NCBI RefSeq assembly: GCF_001590835.1
Contig: NZ_LTAQ01000067.1
Span: 162,829-221,097, forward strand
Direction of reading: 5' to 3'
Source of the DNA: Bacillus gaemokensis
GTDB lineage: Bacteria; Bacillota; Bacilli; Bacillales; Bacillaceae_G
DNA: 58,269 nucleotides
Positions 32,194 through 41,832 of the stretch are shown here, piece after piece (position 1 is the first letter of the stretch; every line of letters starts with the position of its first letter). The notes below the pieces were generated by a model. That model was not told the DNA's origin. It made no database searches and saw only the letters and a list, made by a program, of their open reading frames with translations. Position numbers and translations under genes: made by a program.

Positions 32194-33548
32194 TATGAGC
32201 TTATTTGTTCTTGTAACGCTACTGATTCTTCAATCTCTGAGACAAGAATAGGTGTAGATTGCTTCGTTACTTCTATCCTTTTTATATAATGTCCATCTAG
32301 TTCCTTCACACAAAATTTATACGTTTCAATATCAACAATTTCACCTTCTTCAATCCCAAGGTGCTTTGTTAAAATCCAACCACCAATTGTATCAACTTCA
32401 CCCTCATCAATCGATAAACCTAGTAATGCATTGACTTCACTAACAAGCACTTTTCCTTCTAAAAATGTTTTTGTTTCACTAATTCGTTGAATTTCCGGTT
32501 GTTCATCCGTATCAAATTCGTCCTGGATATCACCAACAATTTCTTCTAATATATCTTCGACCGTTACAAGTCCTGATGTCCCGCCATATTCATCAATTAA
32601 TATAGCAATATGCGTTCGCTCTCTTTGCATTTTTAAAAATAAATCCTGAATTGGAGTCGATTCAATAACAAGAATAATAGGCCTTCGATAATGCTGAACC
32701 GTTTCTTTACTAACCGTACCATGTTTCACAAAATCTGTGAAAATATCTTTAAAGTTTACAAAACCAATAACATGATCCTTATCCCCAGCAACAATTGGAT
32801 ATCTTGTATATTTCTCATTTGACATTTTTTGCAACGCTTCTTTAACTGGTGTCTCTTTATCTAAAATATGCATTTCTGTACGCGGTACCATGATTTCTTT
32901 TGCAATTCGATCATCAAATTCAAAAATTTTATTTACATATTTAAATTCTGATTGATTTATCTCTCCGTTTTTGTAACTTTCTGATAACAAAACGCGTAAC
33001 TCTTCTTCCGAATGTACTTCCTCGTGGTCTTTTGCACTTTGTAAACCAAATATTCTCGTTACATTTCGAGCGGATCTATTTAAAAGCCAAATAAATGGAA
33101 ACGTAATACGATAAAAGAAAATAAGTGGTTTTGCAACAAGTAGACTTACTTGTTCTGCTTTTTGAATCGCTAATGTTTTTGGTGCTAATTCTCCAACAAC
33201 AACGTGAAAAAAGGTAATGAACATAAACACGAGAACCACAGCCATAACCTCTGCCATCTGGGGAGGCACTTCCCATCTTGCAAAAAGCGAATCAAACATA
33301 TGCTTAATTGCTGGTTTTCCCAACCACCCGAGTCCAAGGGCTGTGACTGTAATTCCTAATTGACACGCTGATAAATACTCGTCTAAGTTTGTAATGATTG
33401 TTTTTACTGGATTTGCACGTCTATTCCCTTCTACAATCAAATAATCGATGCGTGAACTTCTCACTCTCACTATTGCAAATTCAGAGGCAACGAAAAATGC
33501 AGTTAGGGCAATTAAAACAATCAACATACTTATACTATATATGTCCAA
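32193..33548 (-). CDS. CNNM / CorC-type membrane protein (DUF21-CBS-CorC_HlyC)
   Basis: 451 residues: N-terminal DUF21 domain with four hydrophobic segments (about 5-190), a CBS pair (about 205-330, [10 protein letters not shown] and [20 protein letters not shown]), and a C-terminal CorC_HlyC domain (about 345-425). These proteins export Mg or regulate its transport (B. subtilis YhdP/MpfA is an example). TTG 33548 is eight bases after AAGG and is preferred over ATG 33554. A full AGGAGG lies 35-40 bases upstream in front of a small hairpin and a four-codon reading frame. Confidence 0.85.
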   Translation of the reverse strand: MDIYSISMLIVLIALTAFFVASEFAIVRVRSSRIDYLIVEGNRRANPVKTIITNLDEYLSACQLGITVTALGLGWLGKPAIKHMFDSLFARWEVPPQMAEVMAVVLVFMFITFFHVVVGELAPKTLAIQKAEQVSLLVAKPLIFFYRITFPFIWLLNRSARNVTRIFGLQSAKDHEEVHSEEELRVLLSESYKNGEINQSEFKYVNKIFEFDDRIAKEIMVPRTEMHILDKETPVKEALQKMSNEKYTRYPIVAGDKDHVIGFVNFKDIFTDFVKHGTVSKETVQHYRRPIILVIESTPIQDLFLKMQRERTHIAILIDEYGGTSGLVTVEDILEEIVGDIQDEFDTDEQPEIQRISETKTFLEGKVLVSEVNALLGLSIDEGEVDTIGGWILTKHLGIEEGEIVDIETYKFCVKELDGHYIKRIEVTKQSTPILVSEIEESVALQEQISS

Positions 33549-33856
33549 ATACATTTCCTTACTTACTTACAATGTAAGCAAGGAAGCCACCTCCTATATT
33601 AATTTGTTCAAGCGAAACAACCTAACTTATAATCTTACAAGTTTCTACATTCGCAATCACCTTTTTATACATTATATGCATACATAAAAAAAGATATTTA
33701 TATTTATGATAATCGAGATATCTTCTGCCCGTCAAACAAAGATACCTTTAAAATTCAGACACTTTTCTAGCTTTTTAGAAGAAATTATATGCTGAAATAC
33801 TAAATTTCGTGAAAAAACACTTTCTTTGCCGATTTCACACTTCTTTTGTCACCCTT
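33549..33856. other. Divergent intergenic region (transporter / racA)
   Basis: Holds the hairpin leader of the transporter gene on the minus strand and AT-rich sequence; no further gene seen. Confidence 0.4.
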
Positions 33857-33885
33857 AAAGGGAACAAGATTGATACCTCGAAATT
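33857..33885 (+). promoter_or_regulatory. SigH-like promoter of racA
   Basis: AAAGGGAAC, 11 bases, CTCGAAATT, similar to RnAGGAwww with RnnGAATww at the usual spacing. Thirty-one bases before the racA start. racA is a SigH target in B. subtilis; the match itself is imperfect. Confidence 0.35.
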
Positions 33886-33916
33886 ATTCAATAGGATATA
33901 TATAGGAGGGATTATC

Positions 33917-34399
33917 TTGGAATATAAAACACCCATTATTGCAAAGAAATTAGGTGTTAGCCCAAAGGCAGTGGTCCGGATTGCACAGCAATTGAATCTC
34001 ACAATAGAAAAAAACAAATACGGTCATTACATTTTCACACAAGATGATTTAAAGCAAATGTTAGAATATCACCGCTCTCATATAGATCAAGCTACAGTTT
34101 CAACTCCTCAAACAAAATCATCACCTGATTTTGAACAATTCGTTGCACAACTGAATACTCTTACACATCGTTTAGATCGTATGGAGGAGCAAATGCTAGA
34201 CAAAGCAAATGATGTTGTCACTTACCAATTGCTTCAGCATCGCCGAGAGATGGAAGAAATGCTAGATAGAATTCAAAAACTAGAAGCTGCTCTTGAGAAA
34301 AAAGAACCTGTTTACATTACACCTGACAGCAAGCCAACATATAAACGAGAAAAAAAACCGAAACGTCGCAAAATGATTTTAAGTATATTCGGTTTTTGA
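33917..34399 (+). CDS. racA: Chromosome-anchoring protein RacA
   Basis: 160 residues from TTG 33917, eight bases after GGAGG. N-terminal MerR-like winged HTH ([38 protein letters not shown]), central coiled coil (about 75-130) and a basic C-terminus ([18 protein letters not shown]). RacA binds centromere-like sites and tethers the chromosome to the cell pole through DivIVA when axial filaments form at the start of sporulation. It is about 20 residues shorter than the group members I remember, apparently within the linker before the coiled coil. Confidence 0.9.
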   Translation: MEYKTPIIAKKLGVSPKAVVRIAQQLNLTIEKNKYGHYIFTQDDLKQMLEYHRSHIDQATVSTPQTKSSPDFEQFVAQLNTLTHRLDRMEEQMLDKANDVVTYQLLQHRREMEEMLDRIQKLEAALEKKEPVYITPDSKPTYKREKKPKRRKMILSIFGF

Positions 34400-34427
34400 T
34401 TCTTTACTGATACGCTTTTTATCTATA

Positions 34428-34468
34428 TGAAAAGGATGTCTTCTTATTACAAGACATCCTTTTTGCTA
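34428..34468 (+). terminator. Terminator of racA
   Basis: Stem aaaaggatgtctt / aagacatcctttttg with a short loop. Confidence 0.85.
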
Positions 34469-34591
34469 TGATAACGTCATATCCATATCTTCATCCGCAG
34501 TCGTATTACGTTTTAAACCAAATGTTTTTTGCAATACATCATGTACACCAAGTGAAACAAATCCAGACGCTTTTGGACCAATACGTATATC
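34466..34591 (-). pseudogene. Unrecognised gene remnant (C-terminal 41 codons)
   Basis: The minus frame reads RIGPKASGFVSLGVHDVLQK, then KRNTTADEDMDMTLS and TAG at 34466. It has protein-like composition but no start; a TAA closes the frame just upstream. A Cys-containing frame further upstream (to about 34740) may belong to the same lost gene. I cannot name the family. Confidence 0.35.
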
Positions 34592-34801
34592 TTAAATTCC
34601 AAGGCTAAACAATCCAAGTAAACTCGCAACTGCCTTTTATTCAAACCAAGATAAAACATACTAACTGGTAGTTCATTCGCTTCACATTGATAGCAAAATA
34701 TAGTATCCCTTCTCAATTCATGCTTACAACTTAAGCCTAATGTATGTAGAAAGCAGATGATGTGATGTCAATTAAAATAATGTCTAAAAATTTGTGATAC
34801 G

Positions 34802-35398
34802 TTATTTTGTTAACATAATATTTTTACTGTATTCTTTAATAAGTGCCTGTGCATGAGCGTTACCTTGTATAATATCTCGAAATTCCTTTAGTGAATACAG
34901 ATGTGTTAATCCTTTCCGAGCATGAATCCGCACAGGCACACCTTGCAATGTATCATGAAAATAGAATGGATCATCAATTGGTTCAATTGGAAAACCAAGT
35001 GTAAGTAAATACATGTACATTCTCTTTGTAACTACAGCGATATACCATTCAGCTTTCATTTCTAAAGCATGTATAAACAAAATAGCTGTCAGTCTTTTAA
35101 AATGTCCTCTTCCGCGAGACGTTTTTACAATACTCAACTTTCCTATTTCATATATATTCTTCAAGTTTTTCACTAACTCATTTTTAGAAAACTGATAGAA
35201 AAACTCAGAATTAGATTGTTGAGGTTCCATATATCTGATACACTCCACAGTACCAATATAATGTTGATCTTCTATTAATAAAAATCGTGATGGATTTAAA
35301 TTCCGTTCTACAAACGTTAAATCTCTTTCTTCACAAAAATCTCCCCATAGTTGCTCGAACCAAAAATGTTCTTCCTTTGTTTGAACACGCTGGAACAT
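34802..35398 (-). CDS. GNAT / acyltransferase-like protein
   Basis: 198 residues from ATG 35398; the ribosome site (AAAGGCGGG) is only fair. The fold pattern RFLLIEDQHYIGTVECIRYM, EIGKLSIVKTSRGRGHFKRL and a long helix before WYIAVVTKRMYMYLLTLGFP is that of GNAT-like acyltransferases close to N-acyl-amino-acid synthases. Substrate unknown. The C-terminal 40 residues are helical. It stands alone. Confidence 0.6.
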   Translation of the reverse strand: MFQRVQTKEEHFWFEQLWGDFCEERDLTFVERNLNPSRFLLIEDQHYIGTVECIRYMEPQQSNSEFFYQFSKNELVKNLKNIYEIGKLSIVKTSRGRGHFKRLTAILFIHALEMKAEWYIAVVTKRMYMYLLTLGFPIEPIDDPFYFHDTLQGVPVRIHARKGLTHLYSLKEFRDIIQGNAHAQALIKEYSKNIMLTK

Positions 35399-35449
35399 AT
35401 TTACCCGCCTTTCCCATCGCCGTTCTATTTTTGATAACGCTTTCACCAT

Positions 35450-35799
35450 CTATCATATAAGAACAAATCTTCGGATGCAACCAAAATTATTTACTATTTA
35501 TATATTCTATAAAATAAAAAGAATTCCTATTCAACTTTTATTTTTCTAAACTATTTTCGGAAAGCTAGTAATCCCCAAAATACATTCTCTATACTTTACT
35601 ATCTATTCATCAACTTAACAATTCATTTTCCTATTTCTTCACTTCAATAGTGTATGTCTAATTTTATATCGGAATGACAAATAATCATCATTCACTGTAA
35701 ATTATACGTAAACAGAAATAAGGCAACATGACTATCATTCATATTACCTATTTCATAACATCTCTATCTTTACAATAAACTTTCTTCTTACTAATCATA
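35450..35799. other. Intergenic, nothing recognised
   Basis: AT-rich; no coding frame with ribosome site or strong hairpin. Confidence 0.45.
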
Positions 35800-35928
35800 T
35801 TATATCTTCTTCCCTCTTGTAACAAATATAGCAAAAATTAACATGGAGATCCAACCAATCACACCAAATCCAAAGGCTACATATCCCTCGATTCCACCAT
35901 CTGCACCAGTAGTCAAACCAACTGTTCC
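35800..35928 (-). pseudogene. Truncated membrane-protein gene, C-terminal 42 codons
   Basis: Frame GTVGLTTGADGGIEGYVAFG, then a membrane helix (FGVIGWISMLIFAIFV) and TRGKKI with TAA at 35800. The reading frame stops being protein-like exactly where dispersed-repeat copy 4 begins (35929), so the 5' part was lost at the repeat. Confidence 0.5.
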
Positions 35929-35967
35929 TATAAAGTGAAACTTTAATCAGTGGGGGCTTTCTTCATT
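35929..35967. repeat. Dispersed repeat, copy 4 (partial)
   Basis: tataaagtgaaactttaatc then agtgggggctttcttc; nearly identical to copy 2. It sits at the truncation point of a membrane-protein gene. Confidence 0.65.
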
Positions 35968-36065
35968 ACTATATTCCTTCCTCTATATTTATACCTTTCA
36001 CACAATAGTACCATACTGTGCTCAACTCATAAAAAAGAAACCCTTTCCGTCAAAAGGATTTCTTT

Positions 36066-37922
36066 TTATATCATACTATTTTTTAACCATTTCTCGAAAA
36101 TTTGTACAAACCCCTGCTTACCAGCCAATTTTTCTTCACCTTGCTTCGTTTTATAGGGATACAATTGCAAAAAAACACCACAACCCGCTTCAATTTTTTT
36201 ACCATGCATATGACTTCCTGGATATACACAAATCACCTCATGAATTGCCCTTCGGTGAAAGATACGTTTTCCATCTTGTTCCTCTACATATTTAATTGAC
36301 CAGTATTTATACATTTGTTCAGTTGCTTTCGTATTACCAACGGGCTGAAAAATATTGTACATAGGGCTATATTTCACTTCAATAATAATAGATGATTTAT
36401 ATTCATAGTTTTCTCCTTGTTTCATAAAACAATCTAAGCGAATGTCTGGTTTTTTCGTATCCTCTCCATTATAAAAATGACTTCCTTTACTAAGTGCAAT
36501 AAGTGGATGTGTTTCAATAAGATCATTAAATGCTACATGTATCTGAAAGTCTTCACGCTGTAAAACAACTGTCGTTCCATCTTGTAGACCATCTAAATAA
36601 AAATATTTCTGGATTTGCTCACGAAGCGGAATGCTATCTACAAATCCTAGTCGCTGTAATATAGAAATGACCGTGAAAAAGGCATAATACTCATAGACTA
36701 AAAATGTTGGTTTATATACAAATAAAAAAGCCGGAGATTGCTGATTATAATGGGGTAACAATTCTAAATGATATAACAGTTGCCTGTGGGTAACAGGAAG
36801 AGCATGTAAAGTAATATTGGTTTTTTCGGAAACTTCTCTCCAAAATGGTGAGTGCAACAACTCCCGAAAATATTGTGCACTTTGTTGTACGATACGATAT
36901 AGTATTTTATATTCTTGTATTTTCACAGAATTTTTTCGTAAATCCGCTTCTTTGAGCAAATGTATATTTCGGTATTTTTGCTTTTCCTTATCCGTAACAG
37001 ACCCATTACGTTCAATAGTTTGCATAATTGTTTTCACAGCTTGGTATTCTTCTTTTTTCGTGTACTTTGTTCCTTCTAATATTTCAATTGTCCCTTGCAA
37101 AAAACTCTGTGCCTCAAGTAAATATTGATAAAATTGTTTCGTTTTAAATTTAAGAAAAGCATTTTCTAAGCTATTTTTTTGTTCAATAAATCTGCGGTTA
37201 TAATACTTTGCATAAGGTTTTCTTTCACTTATAATCATACTTTTCCTCGTTGGTTTTCGTTCTTTCTTCTCCCAACTATATCTATTTATATATTTCGTAT
37301 TTGCTTCCACCTTCTTATAAATCTGCTTTATTTTTTTCATTTTTTGTGGAAGCATACGAAGCAACATTAAATGAGAAGAATCTTCAATATCACTAAGCGC
37401 TGAAAATGTCTTTTTATAATAACCTCGATCTATAATCAGTTCATTCAAAATCGATTTTACATAATCTTGGATCATTTCAAACTGCTCATCAACAAAATTT
37501 TTAGGAACAATTTGAAACGCCCCGTAGTATATATCTTCTTCCACTCGTACCTCGAAGTGATATAAACCACAGCGCCATGGATAAAAAAAATCAGTCTTTC
37601 CATGTTCATATACTAATACTCTTTGGTGTTTTTCATGCAATTCGTATTGCGATTCTTTTACATTTTTTTGTCCCTCATATACTTTATTCCAGGTAAATGT
37701 AATATGAATTGGTTTTTGATAATGTAAATACAGGCGTAATGGTTTTAATTCCTGTACTTTATAAACACACTGCGTCATCGCTACAGCAGAAGTACAGAGG
37801 CGATTCAAAAAAATAAAATCTCCCTTTCCCTCTGTCCCGACACTTAATTTTAATACAAATGGGAGCTTCTCACTTGTGTCTACGATTTCCGTTTCATTCC
37901 ACTCCTCATTTTGCATATCCAT
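36066..37922 (-). CDS. DUF2357 protein with PD-(D/E)xK nuclease domain (McrC-like partner)
   Basis: About 618 residues. N-terminal beta-rich DUF2357 region (about 20-160), a long basic helical middle (about 160-380, YINRYSWEKKERKPTRKSMI), and a C-terminal nuclease domain in which PDIRLDCF and IIIEVKYSP supply the D and E-x-K of the PD-(D/E)xK active site (about residues 493 and 515-517). This layout matches the effector of McrBC-like systems. ATG 37922 overlaps the AAA gene by 17 bases, so the two are coupled; GGAG lies four bases before. Which nucleic acid it cuts is unknown. Confidence 0.8.
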   Translation of the reverse strand: MDMQNEEWNETEIVDTSEKLPFVLKLSVGTEGKGDFIFLNRLCTSAVAMTQCVYKVQELKPLRLYLHYQKPIHITFTWNKVYEGQKNVKESQYELHEKHQRVLVYEHGKTDFFYPWRCGLYHFEVRVEEDIYYGAFQIVPKNFVDEQFEMIQDYVKSILNELIIDRGYYKKTFSALSDIEDSSHLMLLRMLPQKMKKIKQIYKKVEANTKYINRYSWEKKERKPTRKSMIISERKPYAKYYNRRFIEQKNSLENAFLKFKTKQFYQYLLEAQSFLQGTIEILEGTKYTKKEEYQAVKTIMQTIERNGSVTDKEKQKYRNIHLLKEADLRKNSVKIQEYKILYRIVQQSAQYFRELLHSPFWREVSEKTNITLHALPVTHRQLLYHLELLPHYNQQSPAFLFVYKPTFLVYEYYAFFTVISILQRLGFVDSIPLREQIQKYFYLDGLQDGTTVVLQREDFQIHVAFNDLIETHPLIALSKGSHFYNGEDTKKPDIRLDCFMKQGENYEYKSSIIIEVKYSPMYNIFQPVGNTKATEQMYKYWSIKYVEEQDGKRIFHRRAIHEVICVYPGSHMHGKKIEAGCGVFLQLYPYKTKQGEEKLAGKQGFVQIFEKWLKNSMI

Positions 37923-39729
37923 ACAACTCCAATTCACGCCGCTTTTGTCTTATATAGGCTAACGAATGCTCAAATGTCGAAACGCAATTTGCAAGCGGCG
38001 ACTGCAATAATGGGATAAGCATTGCTCCTTTCTTTTCTTCTTCATAGAAAAGTGAACCAATTGTCATTTCTGTCCCACGTAATTTTGTTAATACACGTTG
38101 CCTTATTTGTAGGTCGAATCCTTCTTCCCGGCTAATCATATAAGATTGATTATTTTGAAGAGGTATATTTTGCAAATAAGTAGCAATTGCAGCAGCACAC
38201 CGAAAAGAAATACCTTTCGATATATCGTGTGATGACAGTACGTCATGTAATTTATCTAATAATTCTAATTCTTCTTCTGAAAATATATCAATCATTGCTT
38301 TATTGCGTAACCAATTCATACGAAATTCTCCCGTTGTTATTTGTAGGGGCGGCATTTGTATACCTTTATCTTGTTTCATATTCATTTCACAAAATGGGAT
38401 CTTTTGCAGTGTGATGAGATTTGTTCGATCTAATAAGCGATCAGATAATTCTTTCGTCGTTTCATCAAAATTGATGGTCCCGATAAAAATAATATTTTCA
38501 CCAATTTCAATTTGAGGCGGGATTGAATTTTTCTTTTCAGAAACTTCCTCATATAAAGTAAGGATTCGATCTTTCTTTTCTAATTGAAGAATAGATAAAA
38601 ATGGTGTGAACCAATGCTCAATATGTGACATATTCATCTCATCAAATACAATCATATATAGCTGATTCGGATTTTCCTTTGCTTTTAATAATGCTCGAAC
38701 TAACTTTGTTTCACTTTCAATAAATGTTCCATTTGGATGAAGATAGCCTAGTATATCATGTGGCTCTTGATACGATGGTGATATAGGAATCCATATGAGT
38801 TCTTCTCCATAATTCAACCCAAGTGCTTCCGCATATGCTTGCACAAAACGTGATTTTCCACTTCCGGGTATACCAGAGAGGATGGTTAAAAGATTTGTCT
38901 TAACACTAATATGAAAATTAAAGATATCTGTTGCATCTAAATATAAACCTTTATTAGAAACTATATCCTGTACATACTGTAAAAAAGAAGATTCAGAATC
39001 ATCCCCTTCTTGATCTTCTTTCTGACTTTTTATATCAATTACTTCAACCTGTTTTCCCTCTTCTGCGATTCGTCTTACAAGCTGCTCATACACACTTTCT
39101 CTTACAAAATATAAATGATCCTCTACACCTAATTCTATATACTGGGCCCAATCATCAATCTCAATATATTTACAATCCTTTTTTTGCTCACAATACGCAA
39201 TTGAACTAACAGACGATTTTAATGATAAATTCCCATATAACCTCCCCTCATGCCAAATTAACTCTGGAACATCAAAATCTTGTGGAAATTTAGGCATTAA
39301 AATAGACAAGTAGCCATTACCGAGCTTCTTTTCTAAAACTTCTCTTTTTTTATATCCCGATAACTTTGGTGACGGGATGATCTTATATTCATCTAAAGTT
39401 TCCCTCTGTTCCGTACATATTAATTCAACGTACAAATTTCCTCTTTCATAATAAAGCCGAAACAATACCAATTGTCTTTCTAACTTTTTTTTCTTCAAAT
39501 CAACAAAGATTTTCGCATTTTTTTTGTTGTTATATAATCCTTCAAACAAATAGGATCCACCTGCAAATTGTGATTGCAAAATTGAAGGCATCGGAGAAAG
39601 GCACTGTACAAAAAAAGTCCCTTTCTCTTTCTCCTCCGTACCTTCTACAAACTTCCCAAGAAATCTCATGTGGTACATCCGCTTTATAAAACTCGAATGA
39701 AGAGCTTTTTGTAGCTTCAACACACTCAC
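37906..39729 (-). CDS. McrB-like AAA ATPase of a putative restriction/defence pair
   Basis: Up to 607 residues. The N-terminal 240 residues are beta-rich, then acidic, probably the target-recognition part; they match no domain I know. The AAA+ domain follows: Walker A GIPGSGKS (about 286-293), Walker B YMIVFDEMN (about 358-366), sensor FIGTINFDETTKELSDRLLDR at about 415-435. McrB has GTMNTADR at the sensor, giving GTP preference; that exact motif is absent here, so the nucleotide may be ATP. Start unclear: GTG 39729, GTG 39723 or TTG 39720, the last being eight bases after AAGG. Confidence 0.8.
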   Translation of the reverse strand: MSVLKLQKALHSSFIKRMYHMRFLGKFVEGTEEKEKGTFFVQCLSPMPSILQSQFAGGSYLFEGLYNNKKNAKIFVDLKKKKLERQLVLFRLYYERGNLYVELICTEQRETLDEYKIIPSPKLSGYKKREVLEKKLGNGYLSILMPKFPQDFDVPELIWHEGRLYGNLSLKSSVSSIAYCEQKKDCKYIEIDDWAQYIELGVEDHLYFVRESVYEQLVRRIAEEGKQVEVIDIKSQKEDQEGDDSESSFLQYVQDIVSNKGLYLDATDIFNFHISVKTNLLTILSGIPGSGKSRFVQAYAEALGLNYGEELIWIPISPSYQEPHDILGYLHPNGTFIESETKLVRALLKAKENPNQLYMIVFDEMNMSHIEHWFTPFLSILQLEKKDRILTLYEEVSEKKNSIPPQIEIGENIIFIGTINFDETTKELSDRLLDRTNLITLQKIPFCEMNMKQDKGIQMPPLQITTGEFRMNWLRNKAMIDIFSEEELELLDKLHDVLSSHDISKGISFRCAAAIATYLQNIPLQNNQSYMISREEGFDLQIRQRVLTKLRGTEMTIGSLFYEEEKKGAMLIPLLQSPLANCVSTFEHSLAYIRQKRRELELYGYAK

Positions 39730-39779
39730 CTTCTTTTTTCATACTGTTCTTATTGTATGAACTGCCAAAGAAAACTAGA

Positions 39780-39812
39780 AACAAAAAAACCTGACTTTCT
39801 CTGTCAGGTTAC
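39780..39812 (-). terminator. Terminator upstream of the McrB-like gene
   Basis: Stem AACCTGAC / GTCAGGTT (39803-39810, 39788-39795) then TTTTTTTG. It ends the 86-residue gene, so the McrB-like pair has its own promoter. Confidence 0.85.
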
Positions 39813-39828
39813 AAAAGTGAAACTTATA

Positions 39829-40089
39829 TTAATGAGAAGGAAAAGCTTTTTTCTCTTGCATAATAGCATTGTGAGCAATTTTCATTTTAGCGAGTACATA
39901 TCGCAATTTATCCTCGGCATTTTCATCTTTATTATGTTGTAAATTCGCTAAAGTCTCCACAGAACCAGCTAAATTTTCAACTGCTCCCCTTAGTTCGGGA
40001 TGATGATTAAAAAATGATTCTTGTACCAATACTTTTCGTAAATCACTTGCTAATTCCATAATTCTTAATAACTGTTCTTTTTCTTCCAT
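39829..40089 (-). CDS. Small helical protein, unknown
   Basis: 86 residues from ATG 40089, seven bases after GGAGG (ATG 40095 touches that site). Entirely helical and charged: MEEKEQLLRIMELASDLRKV ... AEDKLRYVLAKMKIAHNAIM. Cytoplasmic; I do not recognise the family. Separated from the McrB-like pair by a terminator. Confidence 0.65.
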   Translation of the reverse strand: MEEKEQLLRIMELASDLRKVLVQESFFNHHPELRGAVENLAGSVETLANLQHNKDENAEDKLRYVLAKMKIAHNAIMQEKKAFPSH

Positions 40090-40159
40090 TCTCATCCCTC
40101 CTAAACATCCTATATATTAGATATTCTGTAAATAAAGTCAAAATCCTTGTAATCAAAAC

Positions 40160-40188
40160 AAAAAAAGTCCTTCAAGAGGACTTTTTTA
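40160..40188 (-). terminator. Terminator of the antiporter gene
   Basis: Stem AAAAGTCC / GGACTTTT with a 7-base loop and T-run; the stop codon lies in it. Confidence 0.85.
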
Positions 40189-41652
40189 CATTTCTATATT
40201 ACCTGTAACAAGCATATAAAGTGATACTGCCGCTGCAATCAAAATGACGCCCATGACATATCTCTCCATGCCTGAAAAACAACGATTTCCTTTTTCTTTT
40301 CGAGCAAATATATAAACAACAAGTCCAATGCCATATACAATTGAAACAAGTAATAAGTTCTTTAAGCCTGCTGCATAAATTAACCATACAGAATATACAG
40401 ATGCTATTAAAGCTAGTAACCCATTTTTCAGTCTTGCCTGTTTCAGTTCCTTTGTAACAACTAATTTCAGTTGATAAAGTGCCGATAATAAGTACGGTAG
40501 TAAAATAGACGTAGATGCAATAAAGTACATAATTTGATACGTTGATTGCGAAAATAGAACAATAATAAATATCGTCTGTGCAACAATATTTGAAATCCAT
40601 AACGCGGCATGCGGCGTCTGTTTTTTATTTGTTTTCGTAAAGATTTTCGGAAATACTCCATCTTTTCCTGCTACATGAGAAATTTCGGAAACGAGTAGGA
40701 ACCAACCTATTAATGTCCCTACTAGTGAAGCAACTAATCCAATATTAATTGCAATCGCACCCCAACGTCCAACAACGTGTTCTAAGACATGTCCCATTGA
40801 AGGCGTCTCTAAAACAGAAAGCTCCTGTCTCGTCATAGCTCCCATGGAAAGAACAGAAATTAAAATATAAATGGACATGACTAAAATTAATCCAAGAACC
40901 GTTGCTTTCCCAACATCACGGCTATTTTTTGCCCTTCCTGATAATACAACCGCTCCTTCCACCCCGATAAACACCCAAAGTGTAACAAGCATTGTATTTT
41001 TCACTTGACCAAGGACAGAAGAAATAGAAATTGTTCCCTCTCCCCAAAAATCTTGCGTGAATATATCCCAGCGAAATGCTGTAACCATAACTACAATAAA
41101 TAATAAAATCGGAACTAGTTTTCCAATTGTTGCAATAAAGTTCATAATAGATGCCTCACGAATTCCAATTAAAATAAGGAAGTGAAGTGTCCATAATAAG
41201 AGGGATGCACCAACAATGGACGCAACGTTATTTCCCCCTTTAAATATAGGGAAGAAATATCCAAGCGTACTAAACAATAGCATAATCGTTGCTACGTTTC
41301 CTAAAATACCAGCAAGCCAGTATCCCCATGCACTATTAAAGCCAACATATTCACCAAATCCAGCCCTTGCATAACTATAAATTCCACCTTCAAGCTCTGG
41401 CTTTTGTCTTGCTAATGTTTGATATACAAGCGCAAGTGGAATCATCCCCATTGCTGTAATACACCATCCGATTATTGTTGCGCCACTATTTGCGCCAACT
41501 GCTAAATCATGTGGTAAGCTGAAAACTCCACCACCAACCATTGTTCCTACTACTAGTGCGATTAATGGAAAAAATCCTAATTTCTTTTCTATCGGTACCA
41601 CCCCATCTGTCATTCTAGGTGTTATGTTCATTTGTTCAACTATTAAAGTCAC
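40186..41652 (-). CDS. APC-family basic amino acid / polyamine antiporter
   Basis: About 488 residues with 12-13 membrane helices. Helix 1 VGTMVGGGVFSLPHDLA and the ELEGGIYSYARAGFGEYVGF segment are characteristic of the APA branch (arginine:ornithine, lysine:cadaverine, histidine:histamine exchangers). The substrate is not determined; no decarboxylase or arginine deiminase gene lies beside it. Translation starts at GTG 41652 or ATG 41631; neither has a strong ribosome site. Confidence 0.8.
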   Translation of the reverse strand: MTLIVEQMNITPRMTDGVVPIEKKLGFFPLIALVVGTMVGGGVFSLPHDLAVGANSGATIIGWCITAMGMIPLALVYQTLARQKPELEGGIYSYARAGFGEYVGFNSAWGYWLAGILGNVATIMLLFSTLGYFFPIFKGGNNVASIVGASLLLWTLHFLILIGIREASIMNFIATIGKLVPILLFIVVMVTAFRWDIFTQDFWGEGTISISSVLGQVKNTMLVTLWVFIGVEGAVVLSGRAKNSRDVGKATVLGLILVMSIYILISVLSMGAMTRQELSVLETPSMGHVLEHVVGRWGAIAINIGLVASLVGTLIGWFLLVSEISHVAGKDGVFPKIFTKTNKKQTPHAALWISNIVAQTIFIIVLFSQSTYQIMYFIASTSILLPYLLSALYQLKLVVTKELKQARLKNGLLALIASVYSVWLIYAAGLKNLLLVSIVYGIGLVVYIFARKEKGNRCFSGMERYVMGVILIAAAVSLYMLVTGNIEM

Positions 41653-41766
41653 CTTTTTCTCTAATAGGTGTTTCTATTATATTTTTGCAGGAAAACATTA
41701 CTTATTCTAAAAGAAAATGAGTAAAAAGGGAATACTTTTTTGAAAAAATGTATAAGTATACACAAA

Positions 41767-41797
41767 AAAAACCGGTCATTTTATAATGAACGGTCAT
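41767..41797 (-). terminator. Terminator of the ABC importer operon
   Basis: Partly paired ACCGTTCATT / AATGACCGGT with TTTTTTTT after it on the minus strand. Confidence 0.7.
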
Positions 41798-41832
41798 TTT
41801 TCAGAAATTTAATTGTATATTTTCTGTAAATT

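Noticed and set aside
34513-34716. 67-codon minus frame near racA
   Set aside because: No ribosome site; the only protein-like part is the out-of-frame remnant at 34466-34591.
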